DNA from: Chloroflexota bacterium
GTDB taxonomy: Bacteria; Chloroflexota; Anaerolineae; Aggregatilineales; UBA2796
Direction of reading: 5' to 3'
DNA: 32,743 nt
Assembly (NCBI GenBank): GCA_017743585.1
Contig: JAGHYP010000002.1
Coordinates: 1 to 32,743, forward strand
A program made the position numbers and the translations under genes. The notes beneath the pieces are model-generated. The model did not search any database. It was given only the letters and a program-made list of their open reading frames with translations, and had not been told where the DNA came from. Shown in pieces: positions 6,577-14,310 of the stretch. Position 1 is the stretch's first letter, and each line of letters begins with the position of its first letter.

Positions 6577-8796
6577 ATGGCGACTTTGAACCCTAAGCTC
6601 CTCTCGACGGATTGCGCTGCAGTGCTGAACAACGCAGTGGATATCATCAAGTCCTACGGAAGGCGGACGATCTATCCCGAAGCGGCACTGCTCGCCCTGA
6701 TCCGCACTCAGGATACCGCCGCGCGGCGTATTTTGGAATTCTATAAAACGCAACGCGGGCTCGATCTGGATCGGCTGGAGCGCTCAGTTCGCCTCGCCGT
6801 CGAGACGCGCCGCGACGTGGATGGCGACCTGCTCTTCGCCGCCGCCAACGGCGAGAAGATCGGCCTGAGCCGCCAGATGATCATCGCCTTGGATGAAGCG
6901 CTCAGCGCGGCGCAAGCTGGCAACGAGACCGTGATTGATACTGATCATCTCTTGGCAGTCATGGCGGATGCCAAGCTCAGCACCAGCGGCTTGCTGCGCC
7001 AATTCGGCCTGACGCCGCGCGCCATAGCCGATCTGATAGCAGAGCGCATGATCAAGCGGAAAGGCGCCGCCACAGCCGATGTGGTGGCAGAAGTGCAGCG
7101 CGGAAACGTGCGTCCGCTCTACTTTCGCGAGGCGCTGCTCAAGGAGCTAATCAACATGCTCTCGCAGCGCATCAACCGTCACGTGATCTTGATCGGGCCT
7201 GAAGGCGTTGGCAAGCGCTCGCTCGCCTATAGCCTAGGCATGTTGATCGCCGAGGGCAAAGGCCCTATTGGCTTGAAGAAGTTGGTGACGGTTGATGAAG
7301 CGGCGCTGCTGGATAATCCTGTGCAAGCAGTGACCAACGGCTTGGCGCAAGCGCGTGGCGGCATTTTATTCGTGCCGCGCATAGAGCGCTTCTTCGGCGG
7401 GCCGGCGCGCTCTGAGTTTCCGCGCGCCACGCCGGCCATTCAAAAAGCGCTTTTGGCAGAAGACCCTGTCATCTTGGCGACCAGCACGCAAGCTGAGTAC
7501 GAGGAGCGGCTTGCCAACGCCAGCGGCGTCTCAGGGCGCGTGCAGCTTCTGCGCGTGCCGGAGCCGAATGACGAAGAAGCAACCGCCATCATCAAGGTCT
7601 TAGCGCCGCACATCGCCGCTGATTACAAGGTTAGGATCGCCGAGGATGCCATCAAGAGCGCTGTGCGCCTTGCACGCCGCTACATGAGTCCTAGCACGCC
7701 GCTGCCGCGCAGCGCTGAGCATCTTTTGCATCGCGCTGCCGCGATGGTCAATGTCAGCCGTCAGGCGGAAGTGCCGACCGACGGCGCGACGCCGAACGAT
7801 GAAGTGGACGCTGAAGACGTGACGCTCGCCGCGGCACAGATCACGGGCATCCCTGTCACCAAGCTCGGTCAGGATGAGCGCACGCGCTATGCCAGCATGG
7901 TGGAACATTTGCACAAGCGCATCATCGGGCAATCTGAGGCAGTCCTCGCCGTCAGCCGCGCTGTGAAGACGGCGCGCGTCGGCTTGAAAGACCCAAAGCG
8001 ACCGATCGGCAGCTTCCTGTTCCTCGGGCCGACCGGCGTCGGCAAGACGGAACTCGCTAAGGCGCTGGCGGAGTTCATGTTCGGCAGCGAGGACGCCTTG
8101 CTTGAAATTGACATGAGCGAGTACATGGACGAGAGCGCCGTCAACAAGTTGATCGGCGCGCCGCCCGGCTACGTCGGCTACGAAGGTGGCGGTCAATTGA
8201 CGGAGCGCGTCCGTCAGCAGCCGTACATCGTCGTGCTGTTCGATGAAGTCGAGAAAGCGAACAGCCGCGTGATGGACGTGCTGCTGCAGGTGCTGGAAGC
8301 AGGTCGCCTGACCGACGGACAAGGACGGACTGCCAATTTCAGCGAGGCGGTCATCATCTTAACCAGCAACCTAGGATCTCAGTATCTACAGGATACTGAG
8401 ATCACTGAAGAAGATCGGAAAAACGTGATGGAAGAAGTGCGCAACTTCTTCCGCCCTGAGTTCTTGAATCGCCTCGACGAGATCGTGATCTTCCACATGC
8501 TCAGCCAAGCCGACCTGCGCGCCATTCTCGATCTGATGCTCGAAAAAGAGGCCAAATTGGCGGCCGAGCGCGGCCTAAACCTGACCTTCACTGAGGCGGC
8601 GAAAGATTGGATGATGGCGCAAAATACCACGCCTGAGTGGGGAGCGCGTCCGTTGCGGCGGATCATCGCGCGCAGCGTGCGCGAGCCGCTCGCCGACTTT
8701 CTGTTGACCGCTAATCCCGACTTCGGCACAGCGATCACGATTGACGCTGAGCCGAACGCCGATAAGTTGAGCTTCAGAGTTGAAGCGAAGGCATGA
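6577..8796 (+). CDS. ClpA/ClpB-type AAA+ ATPase with degenerate first ATPase module
   Basis: This protein has 739 residues. A Clp N-domain-like region (about 1-155) is followed by D1 (about 175-395) and D2 (about 435-735). D2 is intact: Walker A GPTGVGKT (484-491), Walker B LFDEVEK (Asp556, Glu557), pore loop GYVG with Tyr532, sensor TSNLGSQ, and an arginine finger in PEFLNR (Arg632). D1 is not: Walker A reads GPEGVGKR with Arg in place of Thr, the Walker B Asp-Glu is replaced (ILFVPRIE), the pore-loop motif is absent and the usual RRF finger is reduced to GRV. There is no ClpB/ClpC coiled-coil middle domain and no [IL]GF loop that would dock ClpP, so a ClpP-independent unfoldase is my inference. 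The 73-nt gap after the kinase leaves co-transcription open. Confidence 0.85.
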   Translation: MATLNPKLLSTDCAAVLNNAVDIIKSYGRRTIYPEAALLALIRTQDTAARRILEFYKTQRGLDLDRLERSVRLAVETRRDVDGDLLFAAANGEKIGLSRQMIIALDEALSAAQAGNETVIDTDHLLAVMADAKLSTSGLLRQFGLTPRAIADLIAERMIKRKGAATADVVAEVQRGNVRPLYFREALLKELINMLSQRINRHVILIGPEGVGKRSLAYSLGMLIAEGKGPIGLKKLVTVDEAALLDNPVQAVTNGLAQARGGILFVPRIERFFGGPARSEFPRATPAIQKALLAEDPVILATSTQAEYEERLANASGVSGRVQLLRVPEPNDEEATAIIKVLAPHIAADYKVRIAEDAIKSAVRLARRYMSPSTPLPRSAEHLLHRAAAMVNVSRQAEVPTDGATPNDEVDAEDVTLAAAQITGIPVTKLGQDERTRYASMVEHLHKRIIGQSEAVLAVSRAVKTARVGLKDPKRPIGSFLFLGPTGVGKTELAKALAEFMFGSEDALLEIDMSEYMDESAVNKLIGAPPGYVGYEGGGQLTERVRQQPYIVVLFDEVEKANSRVMDVLLQVLEAGRLTDGQGRTANFSEAVIILTSNLGSQYLQDTEITEEDRKNVMEEVRNFFRPEFLNRLDEIVIFHMLSQADLRAILDLMLEKEAKLAAERGLNLTFTEAAKDWMMAQNTTPEWGARPLRRIIARSVREPLADFLLTANPDFGTAITIDAEPNADKLSFRVEAKA

Positions 8797-8967
8797 GATG
8801 CCTGCTCCTGACCTGCTGTGCGCCTTTGCCGGCGTTGCTGACCGCCGAGCGCACGCAGGCTCACAGTCTTGAGGAAGTCGCGCGCTAGAACTTAAGTTAT
8901 CTATGATAGCGTAGTTTGTTAGGCGCGCTTTTAAGCCTTGACTGAGTGATACAGAGATAGGCGGCAA
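8797..8967. other. Intergenic region between the Clp ATPase and mreB-like genes
   Basis: 171 nt on the plus strand. A 31-codon frame starts with an ATG at 8793 that overlaps the Clp stop as ATGA and ends at TAG 8886-8888 (MRCLLLTCCAPLPALL... SLEEVAR). It is too short to call a gene. TATGAT at 8902-8907 resembles a -10 box, but no matching -35 stands at the right distance. No terminator hairpin was seen. Confidence 0.3.
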
Positions 8968-9993
8968 ATGGGATTGTTCACGCGCAGATTGGGCGTTGAT
9001 CTCGGCACAGTCAACGTCATCATCTATGGCAATGGGCAAATCTTGCTGCAAGAGCCTGCAATGGTCGCGCTGACTGTTGAAGAAGAGCGCATCGTGGCGA
9101 TTGGGCAAGAGGCGCGCGATATATACGGGCGGCATCCTGAGTATATTGAAGTGGTGCGTCCGTTGCGCGATGGCGTGATCGCCGATTACGAAGTGACCGA
9201 GGCGATGTTGCGCCATTTTTTCCAGAAGATCGGCGGCAGGCGGCTCTTCGGCAGCTTACAGGTGATGATCAGCGTGCCATATGGCGCGAATAGCGTTGAG
9301 CGGCGCGCTGTGCATGAGGCAGCGTTGCAAGCGGGCGCGCACGAGGCGATCCTGATTCACGAGTCACTAGCATCTGCCATTGGCGCAGGCTTGCCTGTGC
9401 GCACGCCGGCGGGCAACATGGTGCTGAACATTGGCGGCGGCGCCAGCGAGGCGGCTGTGATCGCGATGAACGGCATCGTGGTAGCGGAAAGCGTCCGCGT
9501 AGGTGGCTTGCGCCTTGACGAGGCGATCATGAACTACATGCGGCGCAAGTACAACCTGATCATCGGGCAGCCGACGGCGGAGTCGATCAAAATTCAGATC
9601 GGCGCTGCGGTCCCGCTGCCTGAAGAGTTGTCAATGGAGGTGCAAGGGCGCGATCAGCTGAACGGTTTACCGCGCACAGTTGAGGTCAGCACGGGGGAGA
9701 TAGTTGAGGCGATTGCCGACCCGCTCGCCAACATCGCCGGCGTGGCGCGCGCCGTCTTGGAGCGCACGCCGCCTGAGCTGGCCTCTGATATCATTGACCG
9801 CGGCGTGCTGATCGCAGGCGGCGGCGCGTTGCTGCGCGGCATTGACGAGTACATCACGCAACAGATCGGCGTGCCGGCTTACCGCGCCGACGATCCAGTT
9901 GTCTGCACAGCGATTGGCGCAGGGCGCGCGCTGGAAGACGCTGCGCTGCGACGGCGCGTAGAGAGCATCGGCTACTCTAGCTACTCTAGATAG
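8968..9993 (+). CDS. mreB: MreB-like bacterial actin (rod-shape protein family)
   Basis: MreB polymerises with ATP under the inner membrane and guides wall synthesis. The 341-residue length is normal. Visible actin-fold features are phosphate-1 GVDLGTVN (Asp11), the catalytic-region Glu132 in HESLASAIGAG, phosphate-2 at 154-161, and the C-terminal adenosine loop GVLIAGGGALLRGID. The phosphate-2 loop reads NIGGGASE, where MreB normally has DIGGGTTE, so the acidic residue is Asn154. The N-terminus MGLFTRR could bind membrane. No mreC, mreD or rodA is next to it, so it may be a divergent paralogue rather than the main MreB. Its 3' end overlaps the convergent rex gene by 13 bp, and the last codons contain a short CTACTCTAG repeat. 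Confidence 0.85.
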   Translation: MGLFTRRLGVDLGTVNVIIYGNGQILLQEPAMVALTVEEERIVAIGQEARDIYGRHPEYIEVVRPLRDGVIADYEVTEAMLRHFFQKIGGRRLFGSLQVMISVPYGANSVERRAVHEAALQAGAHEAILIHESLASAIGAGLPVRTPAGNMVLNIGGGASEAAVIAMNGIVVAESVRVGGLRLDEAIMNYMRRKYNLIIGQPTAESIKIQIGAAVPLPEELSMEVQGRDQLNGLPRTVEVSTGEIVEAIADPLANIAGVARAVLERTPPELASDIIDRGVLIAGGGALLRGIDEYITQQIGVPAYRADDPVVCTAIGAGRALEDAALRRRVESIGYSSYSR

Positions 9994-10601
9994 TAGGTCA
10001 TGCGTTGCAAGTGCATGACAGGATCAATGTACTGCACATGCACGTGGCTCGGCACGCTTAGCGTGATCGGGGCGTAATTCAAAATGGCGCGCACGCCCGC
10101 TGCCACAAGCTGATCGCAGACTTCCTGCGCGCTCTCGGCCGGCACAGCGATCATCGCAATTTGGATGTTGTGCTGCTTGACGAAATCGCCCATGCAGCTG
10201 ACATGCAGCACTTCCACGTCGCCGCTCTTGCCCAGCCGTGCAGGATCGATATCGAAGGCCGCTACAACGCGAAAGCCGCGCGGGACAAAGCCGCGATAAT
10301 GCACGAGAGCGCGTCCCAGATCGCCCGCGCCGACGACGATCATCTTCCACTCGCGATCGACTTGCAAAATCTGCTTTAGCTGCGCCTGCAGATGGCTGAT
10401 CTGGTAGCCTGTGCCTTGCTTGCCAAACTCGCCAAAGTGTGAGAGGTCTTTGCGAATCTGCGCCGAGCTGATGCCCAAGTGCTGCCCCAGCTCGTGCGAT
10501 GAGGTGACGGTCTTGCCTTGCTGTGCCAGCTGGTTCAAAGCGCGCAGATAGATCGGCAAACGTCCGATCACAATGTCGGGAATGCCCGGATGCGGCGCCA
10601 T
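9981..10601 (-). CDS. rex: Redox-sensing transcriptional repressor Rex
   Basis: Rex senses the NADH/NAD+ ratio and, in known systems, lets go of operators for fermentation, hydrogenase and respiratory genes when NADH is high. The 206-residue protein has the N-terminal winged helix (about 8-80) with the Rex signature SSAQIRKDLSHFGEFGKQGTGY, and a Rossmann domain with GAGDLGRAL (91-99) and FDIDPARLG. I chose the ATG at 10599-10601, with GGAGG 11 nt upstream; a TTG at 10617 would add six residues. It is transcribed away from hoxE across a 271-nt gap and has its own likely promoter there. The position strongly suggests that it controls the hox-nifJ operon and itself. Confidence 0.94.
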   Translation of the reverse strand: MAPHPGIPDIVIGRLPIYLRALNQLAQQGKTVTSSHELGQHLGISSAQIRKDLSHFGEFGKQGTGYQISHLQAQLKQILQVDREWKMIVVGAGDLGRALVHYRGFVPRGFRVVAAFDIDPARLGKSGDVEVLHVSCMGDFVKQHNIQIAMIAVPAESAQEVCDQLVAAGVRAILNYAPITLSVPSHVHVQYIDPVMHLQRMTYYLE

Positions 10602-10700
10602 AGCGAAGGATGCCTCCAATCCGTCAGCAAGCGTGAGAGCCTAGCGATTGCGCTGCAAACAAGGTGACGGCTATTGCGCTGCCCGCGAATTCTTGCAGCT

Positions 10701-10729
10701 ATTTTAACACAGCGCGTTAAACTTGTGAA
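10701..10729 (-). promoter_or_regulatory. Probable rex promoter
   Basis: On the minus strand TTCACA (10724-10729; 5 of 6 to TTGACA) is followed after 17 nt by TAAAAT (10701-10706; 5 of 6 to TATAAT). The -35 box is the complement of the TTGTGAA half-site, and the inverted repeat 10703-10721 covers the spacer and half the -10 box. A repressor bound there would block rex itself, which fits autoregulation. Confidence 0.5.
10703..10721. promoter_or_regulatory. Inverted repeat TTTAAC-N7-GTTAAA (candidate operator)
   Basis: Perfect 6-bp arms TTTAAC (10703-10708) and GTTAAA (10716-10721) are separated by 7 nt and lie inside the rex promoter. It does not match the best known Rex operator (TTGTGAA-N4-TTCACAA), but Rex sites vary between phyla and this is the best placed candidate. 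Confidence 0.4.
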
Positions 10730-10757
10730 TGCGCAGCCTTTCGGCGCGCTCAGTTGA

Positions 10758-10772
10758 GAATGTGTGACATTC
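10758..10772. promoter_or_regulatory. Inverted repeat GAATGT-N3-ACATTC
   Basis: A perfect 15-bp dyad, GAATGTGTGACATTC, in the middle of the divergent gap. It does not fit a Rex or FNR consensus. It could bind a second regulator of the hydrogenase operon. Confidence 0.35.
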
Positions 10773-10840
10773 GGCGCATGAAAAACTGCCAGTTGTCATC
10801 ACGGCGTTTGCTCACAGCTCGCTATGCTTGTAGCGACTGT

Positions 10841-10853
10841 TGTTTTGAAAACA
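10841..10853. promoter_or_regulatory. Inverted repeat TGTTTTGAAAACA before hoxE
   Basis: A perfect dyad with 6-bp arms and a single central base, ending 4 nt before the hoxE ribosome site (AAAGGA, 10858-10863). At the DNA level it could be an operator next to the transcription start. As RNA the 1-nt loop is too tight, so a hairpin would be shorter. Confidence 0.35.
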
Positions 10854-10872
10854 TCTGAAAGGACGCGCGCGG

Positions 10873-11385
10873 ATGTTCCAAGCCAAACCGATCCCTGCGC
10901 CCTCTGACGACAAGCGCTGGCGCATTGTGAACGCTACCATGCGCCGTCATGGGTACCGAGCCAGCGGCTTGATCGAGACCTTGCACACCATGCAAGAAGC
11001 CTTCGGCTTTTTGGACGTGGCAGGCTTGCGTTATGTGGCGCGCGCGTTGCGCGTGCCGCTCAGCCAAGTGTATGGCGTCGCCACCTTCTACAACCTGTTC
11101 AAGCTGAAGCCCGCAGGCGAGCATACCTGCACGGTCTGCCTTGGCACAGCTTGCTACATCAAAGGCGCGCCCGCTATTTTGAACAGCCTGCAGGAAGCGC
11201 TCGGCATCAAGCCTGACCAGACCACGCCCGATAAAAAGGTCTCGCTGATGGTGGCGCGTTGCGTGGGCGCTTGCGGCTTAGCGCCTGTGGTCGTCTTGGA
11301 TGAAGAGGCGCACGGCAGGCTCTCGCCTGAGCAAGTGGTAGAGAAAGTGCTGGCATGGCGCGTAGCTATGCCTGAGGAGTGTTGA
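10873..11385 (+). CDS. hoxE: Bidirectional [NiFe] hydrogenase diaphorase subunit HoxE
   Basis: HoxE is the NuoE-like [2Fe-2S] subunit found in five-subunit, cyanobacterial-type group 3d hydrogenases; it helps connect the diaphorase to its electron partners. The 170-residue protein has the thioredoxin-fold cluster motif with Cys89 and Cys94 (CLGTAC) and Cys130 and Cys134 (CVGAC). The helical N-terminal part holds YGVATFYNLFKLKP, typical of NuoE/HoxE. AAAGGA lies 9 nt before the ATG. It is the first gene of the operon and ends 2 nt before hoxF. NuoE is the main alternative, but hoxY and hoxH downstream settle the assignment. Confidence 0.92.
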   Translation: MFQAKPIPAPSDDKRWRIVNATMRRHGYRASGLIETLHTMQEAFGFLDVAGLRYVARALRVPLSQVYGVATFYNLFKLKPAGEHTCTVCLGTACYIKGAPAILNSLQEALGIKPDQTTPDKKVSLMVARCVGACGLAPVVVLDEEAHGRLSPEQVVEKVLAWRVAMPEEC

Positions 11386-11387
11386 CA

Positions 11388-13040
11388 ATGCAACTGGAAG
11401 ACCTACAAAAAATTGCCGAAGAGCGACGCGCTGCCGATGCAGCCTTGAAGCACGTGATGTACGTCTGTACAGGCACGGCTTGCCAATCCAGCCGCAGCGA
11501 AGAGGTACTCAAGGCGATTCAGGCGGAACTGAAAGCGCGCGGTCTAGAGAAGACGTGCGCAGTGCGTCCCGGCGGCTGCCAAGGGCTGTGCGCGCGCGGG
11601 CCGATGGCAAATCTGGATAATGGGCGGGTTGTCTACCAGCGTCTGACGCCTGAGGACGCGCCTGAGGTGGTGGAGACACTTGAGAGCGGGCCTCCAGAGC
11701 GAATCCGGCTGGATAGCGAGCTGCCTTTCTTCAAACGCCAAGTGCGGATTGCCACGCAAGGCGCAGGACTGATCGATCCGAACGATTTGAACAGCTACAT
11801 CGCCGCCGGCGGCTATCACACGCTGCTGGACGTGCTTTTGCACAGGACGCCCGCTGAAGTGCTGCAAGAGGTGGTCAAGAGCGGCTTGCGCGGACGCGGC
11901 GGCGGCGGCTATCCAACAGGCTTGAAGTGGAGCACGGTCGCCAAGGCGCTGCAGACGCCGAAGTACGTCATCGTCAATGGCGATGAAGGCGATCCGGGCG
12001 CCTTCATGGATCGCGCGCTGATGGAGGACTATCCATTCCGCATCCTAGAAGGCATGACGTTGGCTGCGTACGCTGTCGGCGCGTCCCAAGGCTATATCTA
12101 CGTGCGCGCTGAGTACCCGTTAGCCGTCAAGCGCCTGCAGAACGCCATCAAGCAGGCGCAAAAGCAGAATTTGCTGGGCAGCAACATCGGCGGCACGCCG
12201 TTCAGCTTCAATGTCGAGATTCGGCTTGGCGCAGGCGCCTTTGTCTGCGGCGAAGAGACGGCGCTGATCGCCAGCATCGAGGGCGGTCGCGGCACGCCGT
12301 GTCCACGCCCGCCATATCCCGCCGAGTCAGGGCTATGGGGCAAGCCGACTTTGATCAACAACGTGGAGACCATCGCCAACGTCGTGCCGATCCTGCAGCA
12401 CGGCGGCGATCGGTTCGCCAGCATTGGCACAGCGAAAAGCAAAGGCACGAAGGTCTTCGCGCTGAGCGGACGAATCAACAACACAGGCTTGATCGAAGTG
12501 CCGATGGGCATCACTTTGCGCGAGATCATCTTCGAGATCGGGGGCGGCATCCCTGAGGGCAAGAAATTCAAGGCGGTTCAAACAGGCGGGCCGAGCGGCG
12601 GCTGCATCCCTGAGCAGCACTTGGACATGCCTGTGGACTATGAGTCGCTGACGAGCGTCGGCTCGATTATGGGATCGGGCGGGATGATCGTGATGGATGA
12701 GACCAGCTGCATGGTGGATGTGGCGAAGTATTTCATGGAGTTCAGCATGGCGGAATCGTGCGGCAAGTGCGTGCCATGCCGCGTCGGCACGGCGCAGATG
12801 TACGACCTGCTGTGCAAGATCAGCGAAGGACGCGCCACGCTCGACGAGCTCGCCTTGCTGGAAGCGCTGTGCGATATGGTCAAGCACACCAGCTTATGCG
12901 GCTTGGGGCAATCTGCCCCGAATCCTGTCATCAGCACGTTGCGCTTCTTCCGCGATGAATATCTCGCCCATATTGTCGAAAAACGCTGCCCTGCCGGCGT
13001 CTGCCAGATGAAGCCTGAAGTGGTGGAGGTGCACTCATGA
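11388..13040 (+). CDS. hoxF: Hydrogenase diaphorase subunit HoxF (NAD(H)/FMN-binding)
   Basis: HoxF oxidises or reduces NAD(P)(H) through FMN and passes electrons along iron-sulfur clusters to HoxU. In its ~550 residues an N-terminal [2Fe-2S] domain has Cys27, Cys32, Cys64 and Cys68. The NuoF-like core carries GLRGRGGGGYPTGLKW and NGDEGDPGAFMDR for FMN/NADH, then an SLBB region. A [4Fe-4S] site follows in ESCGKCVPCRVG (about 456-467), with a fourth Cys in SLCGLGQ (about 503). The tail KRCPAGVCQM resembles HoxF/HydB ends. The ATG at 11388 has GAGGAG 8 nt upstream and lies 2 nt after the hoxE stop. Its stop overlaps the hoxU start by 4 nt. Confidence 0.95.
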   Translation: MQLEDLQKIAEERRAADAALKHVMYVCTGTACQSSRSEEVLKAIQAELKARGLEKTCAVRPGGCQGLCARGPMANLDNGRVVYQRLTPEDAPEVVETLESGPPERIRLDSELPFFKRQVRIATQGAGLIDPNDLNSYIAAGGYHTLLDVLLHRTPAEVLQEVVKSGLRGRGGGGYPTGLKWSTVAKALQTPKYVIVNGDEGDPGAFMDRALMEDYPFRILEGMTLAAYAVGASQGYIYVRAEYPLAVKRLQNAIKQAQKQNLLGSNIGGTPFSFNVEIRLGAGAFVCGEETALIASIEGGRGTPCPRPPYPAESGLWGKPTLINNVETIANVVPILQHGGDRFASIGTAKSKGTKVFALSGRINNTGLIEVPMGITLREIIFEIGGGIPEGKKFKAVQTGGPSGGCIPEQHLDMPVDYESLTSVGSIMGSGGMIVMDETSCMVDVAKYFMEFSMAESCGKCVPCRVGTAQMYDLLCKISEGRATLDELALLEALCDMVKHTSLCGLGQSAPNPVISTLRFFRDEYLAHIVEKRCPAGVCQMKPEVVEVHS

Positions 13041-13753
13041 GCCGCGTCGTCACGCTCAAGATAAACGACCAGGATGTCAGCGGACGCGAAGATGAGAGCA
13101 TTTTGCAAGTGGCGCGCGAGAACGGCATTGAAATTCCCACGCTGTGCTACGTTGAAGGACTCTCGGCGGTAGGGGCGTGCCGCTTATGCCTTGTAGAGGT
13201 GGTCGGCGTGGCGCGTTTGCTGCCGGCGTGCGCTACGCGCGTCAGCGAAGGCATGGAAGTCAACACGGAGAGCGAGCGACTGCAGCGCTATCGGCGCATG
13301 ATCGTCGAGCTGCTCTTCAGCGAAGGCAATCACATCTGCTCTGTGTGCGTCTCGAACGGACACTGCGAGCTACAAGATATGGCGGTCAAGCTGCGCCTCG
13401 ACCACATCGGGATGCCTTACCGCTTCCCTGTCCGCCATGTGGATGCGTCGCATCCGCGCTTCGGTTTCGATCCGAACCGTTGCATCCTCTGCACGCGCTG
13501 CGTGCGAGTCTGCGATGAGATCGAGGGCGCGCACACGTGGGACGTCATGGGACGCGGCATCGCCAGCCAGCTGATCACCGATATGCACACGCCTTGGGGC
13601 GAATCCGAGACTTGCACCAGCTGCGGCAAATGCGTTCAAATCTGCCCGACGGGCGCGCTGTTCGTGAAAGGCAAGTCGGTCGCCGAGATGACCAAGCGCC
13701 CTGAATTTCTACCGTACCTGACCATGATGCGCAATCGTAAGAGCATGTCATAA
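13037..13753 (+). CDS. hoxU: Hydrogenase diaphorase subunit HoxU
   Basis: HoxU is the NuoG-N-terminal-like ferredoxin subunit that carries electrons between HoxF and HoxY. The 238-residue length is normal. A plant-type [2Fe-2S] motif has Cys37, Cys48, Cys51 and Cys65. A middle region contains ICSVCVSNGHCELQ with His and Cys ligands, followed by two ferredoxin-like [4Fe-4S] motifs, CILCTRCVRVC and CTSCGKCVQICPTG. The ATG overlaps the hoxF stop (ATGA), and GGAGGT lies 6 nt upstream, which points to translational coupling. hoxY follows after 14 nt. Confidence 0.95.
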   Translation: MSRVVTLKINDQDVSGREDESILQVARENGIEIPTLCYVEGLSAVGACRLCLVEVVGVARLLPACATRVSEGMEVNTESERLQRYRRMIVELLFSEGNHICSVCVSNGHCELQDMAVKLRLDHIGMPYRFPVRHVDASHPRFGFDPNRCILCTRCVRVCDEIEGAHTWDVMGRGIASQLITDMHTPWGESETCTSCGKCVQICPTGALFVKGKSVAEMTKRPEFLPYLTMMRNRKSMS

Positions 13754-13767
13754 GCGAGAGTTTGCCT

Positions 13768-14301
13768 GTGAGCAAGAAAAAAGTTGCCACCATCTGGATG
13801 GACGGCTGCTCGGGTTGCCATATGTCCTTTCTGGACATGGATCATCGCCTGCTCGATCTCGCCGATTTGATCGAGATCGTCCACAGTCCATTCGTTGACC
13901 ACAAAGACTTCCCGCCTGAAGTGGACGTGACGCTGGTAGAGGGCGCGGTCAGCAGCGATGAAGATTATGAGAAGATCGTCAAGGTGCGCTCGCGGACAAA
14001 AATCCTCGTCGCGATGGGCGATTGCGCAGTGAGCGCGAATGTGCCTGCCATGCGCAATCGCTTCGCGCCAAAGGCGCTGAGTGAGGCGATCTACCTCGCG
14101 CCGAACATGACGCATCGGCAAGTGCCGAGCCAAGGCGTGCCGACCTTGCTGCCGCGCGTGCGCCCTGTGCATGAAGTGGTGAAAGTGGATGTGTTCGTGC
14201 CAGGCTGCCCGCCTTCGAACGACACGCTTTTCTATGTGCTGAGCGAACTAGTGCAAGGACGAATGCCCGATCTGAGCGATAAGACGCGCTTCGGCGCCTA
14301 G
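13768..14301 (+). CDS. hoxY: [NiFe] hydrogenase small subunit HoxY
   Basis: HoxY is the short small subunit of group 3d hydrogenases, with only the proximal [4Fe-4S] cluster next to the active site in HoxH. Its 177 residues show the four ligands Cys14 and Cys17 (DGCSGCHMS), Cys86 (GDCAVSAN) and Cys147 (VPGCPPS). There is no Tat signal, in line with a cytoplasmic enzyme. I prefer the GTG at 13768, which has GAGAG 7 nt upstream, over the TTG at 13762, which has almost no spacing from it. hoxH begins 9 nt after its stop. Confidence 0.94.
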   Translation: MSKKKVATIWMDGCSGCHMSFLDMDHRLLDLADLIEIVHSPFVDHKDFPPEVDVTLVEGAVSSDEDYEKIVKVRSRTKILVAMGDCAVSANVPAMRNRFAPKALSEAIYLAPNMTHRQVPSQGVPTLLPRVRPVHEVVKVDVFVPGCPPSNDTLFYVLSELVQGRMPDLSDKTRFGA

Positions 14302-14310
14302 GAGATGAAC

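Larger units (their letters stand above)
10602..10872. promoter_or_regulatory. rex/hoxE divergent control region
   Basis: This 271-nt gap separates rex (left) from the hydrogenase operon (right). It contains a probable rex promoter and three separate perfect inverted repeats, at 10703-10721, 10758-10772 and 10841-10853. A TTGTGAA half-site like that of the canonical Rex operator lies at 10723-10729, but its partner half is not conserved. I could not find a convincing -35/-10 pair for hoxE: TATGCT at 10823-10828 is a possible -10 without a -35. Confidence 0.6.

Noticed and set aside
10723..10740. Canonical Rex operator
   Set aside because: TTGTGAA is present but the facing half reads CAGCCTT-like rather than TTCACAA, so I keep it only as a half-site overlapping the rex -35.
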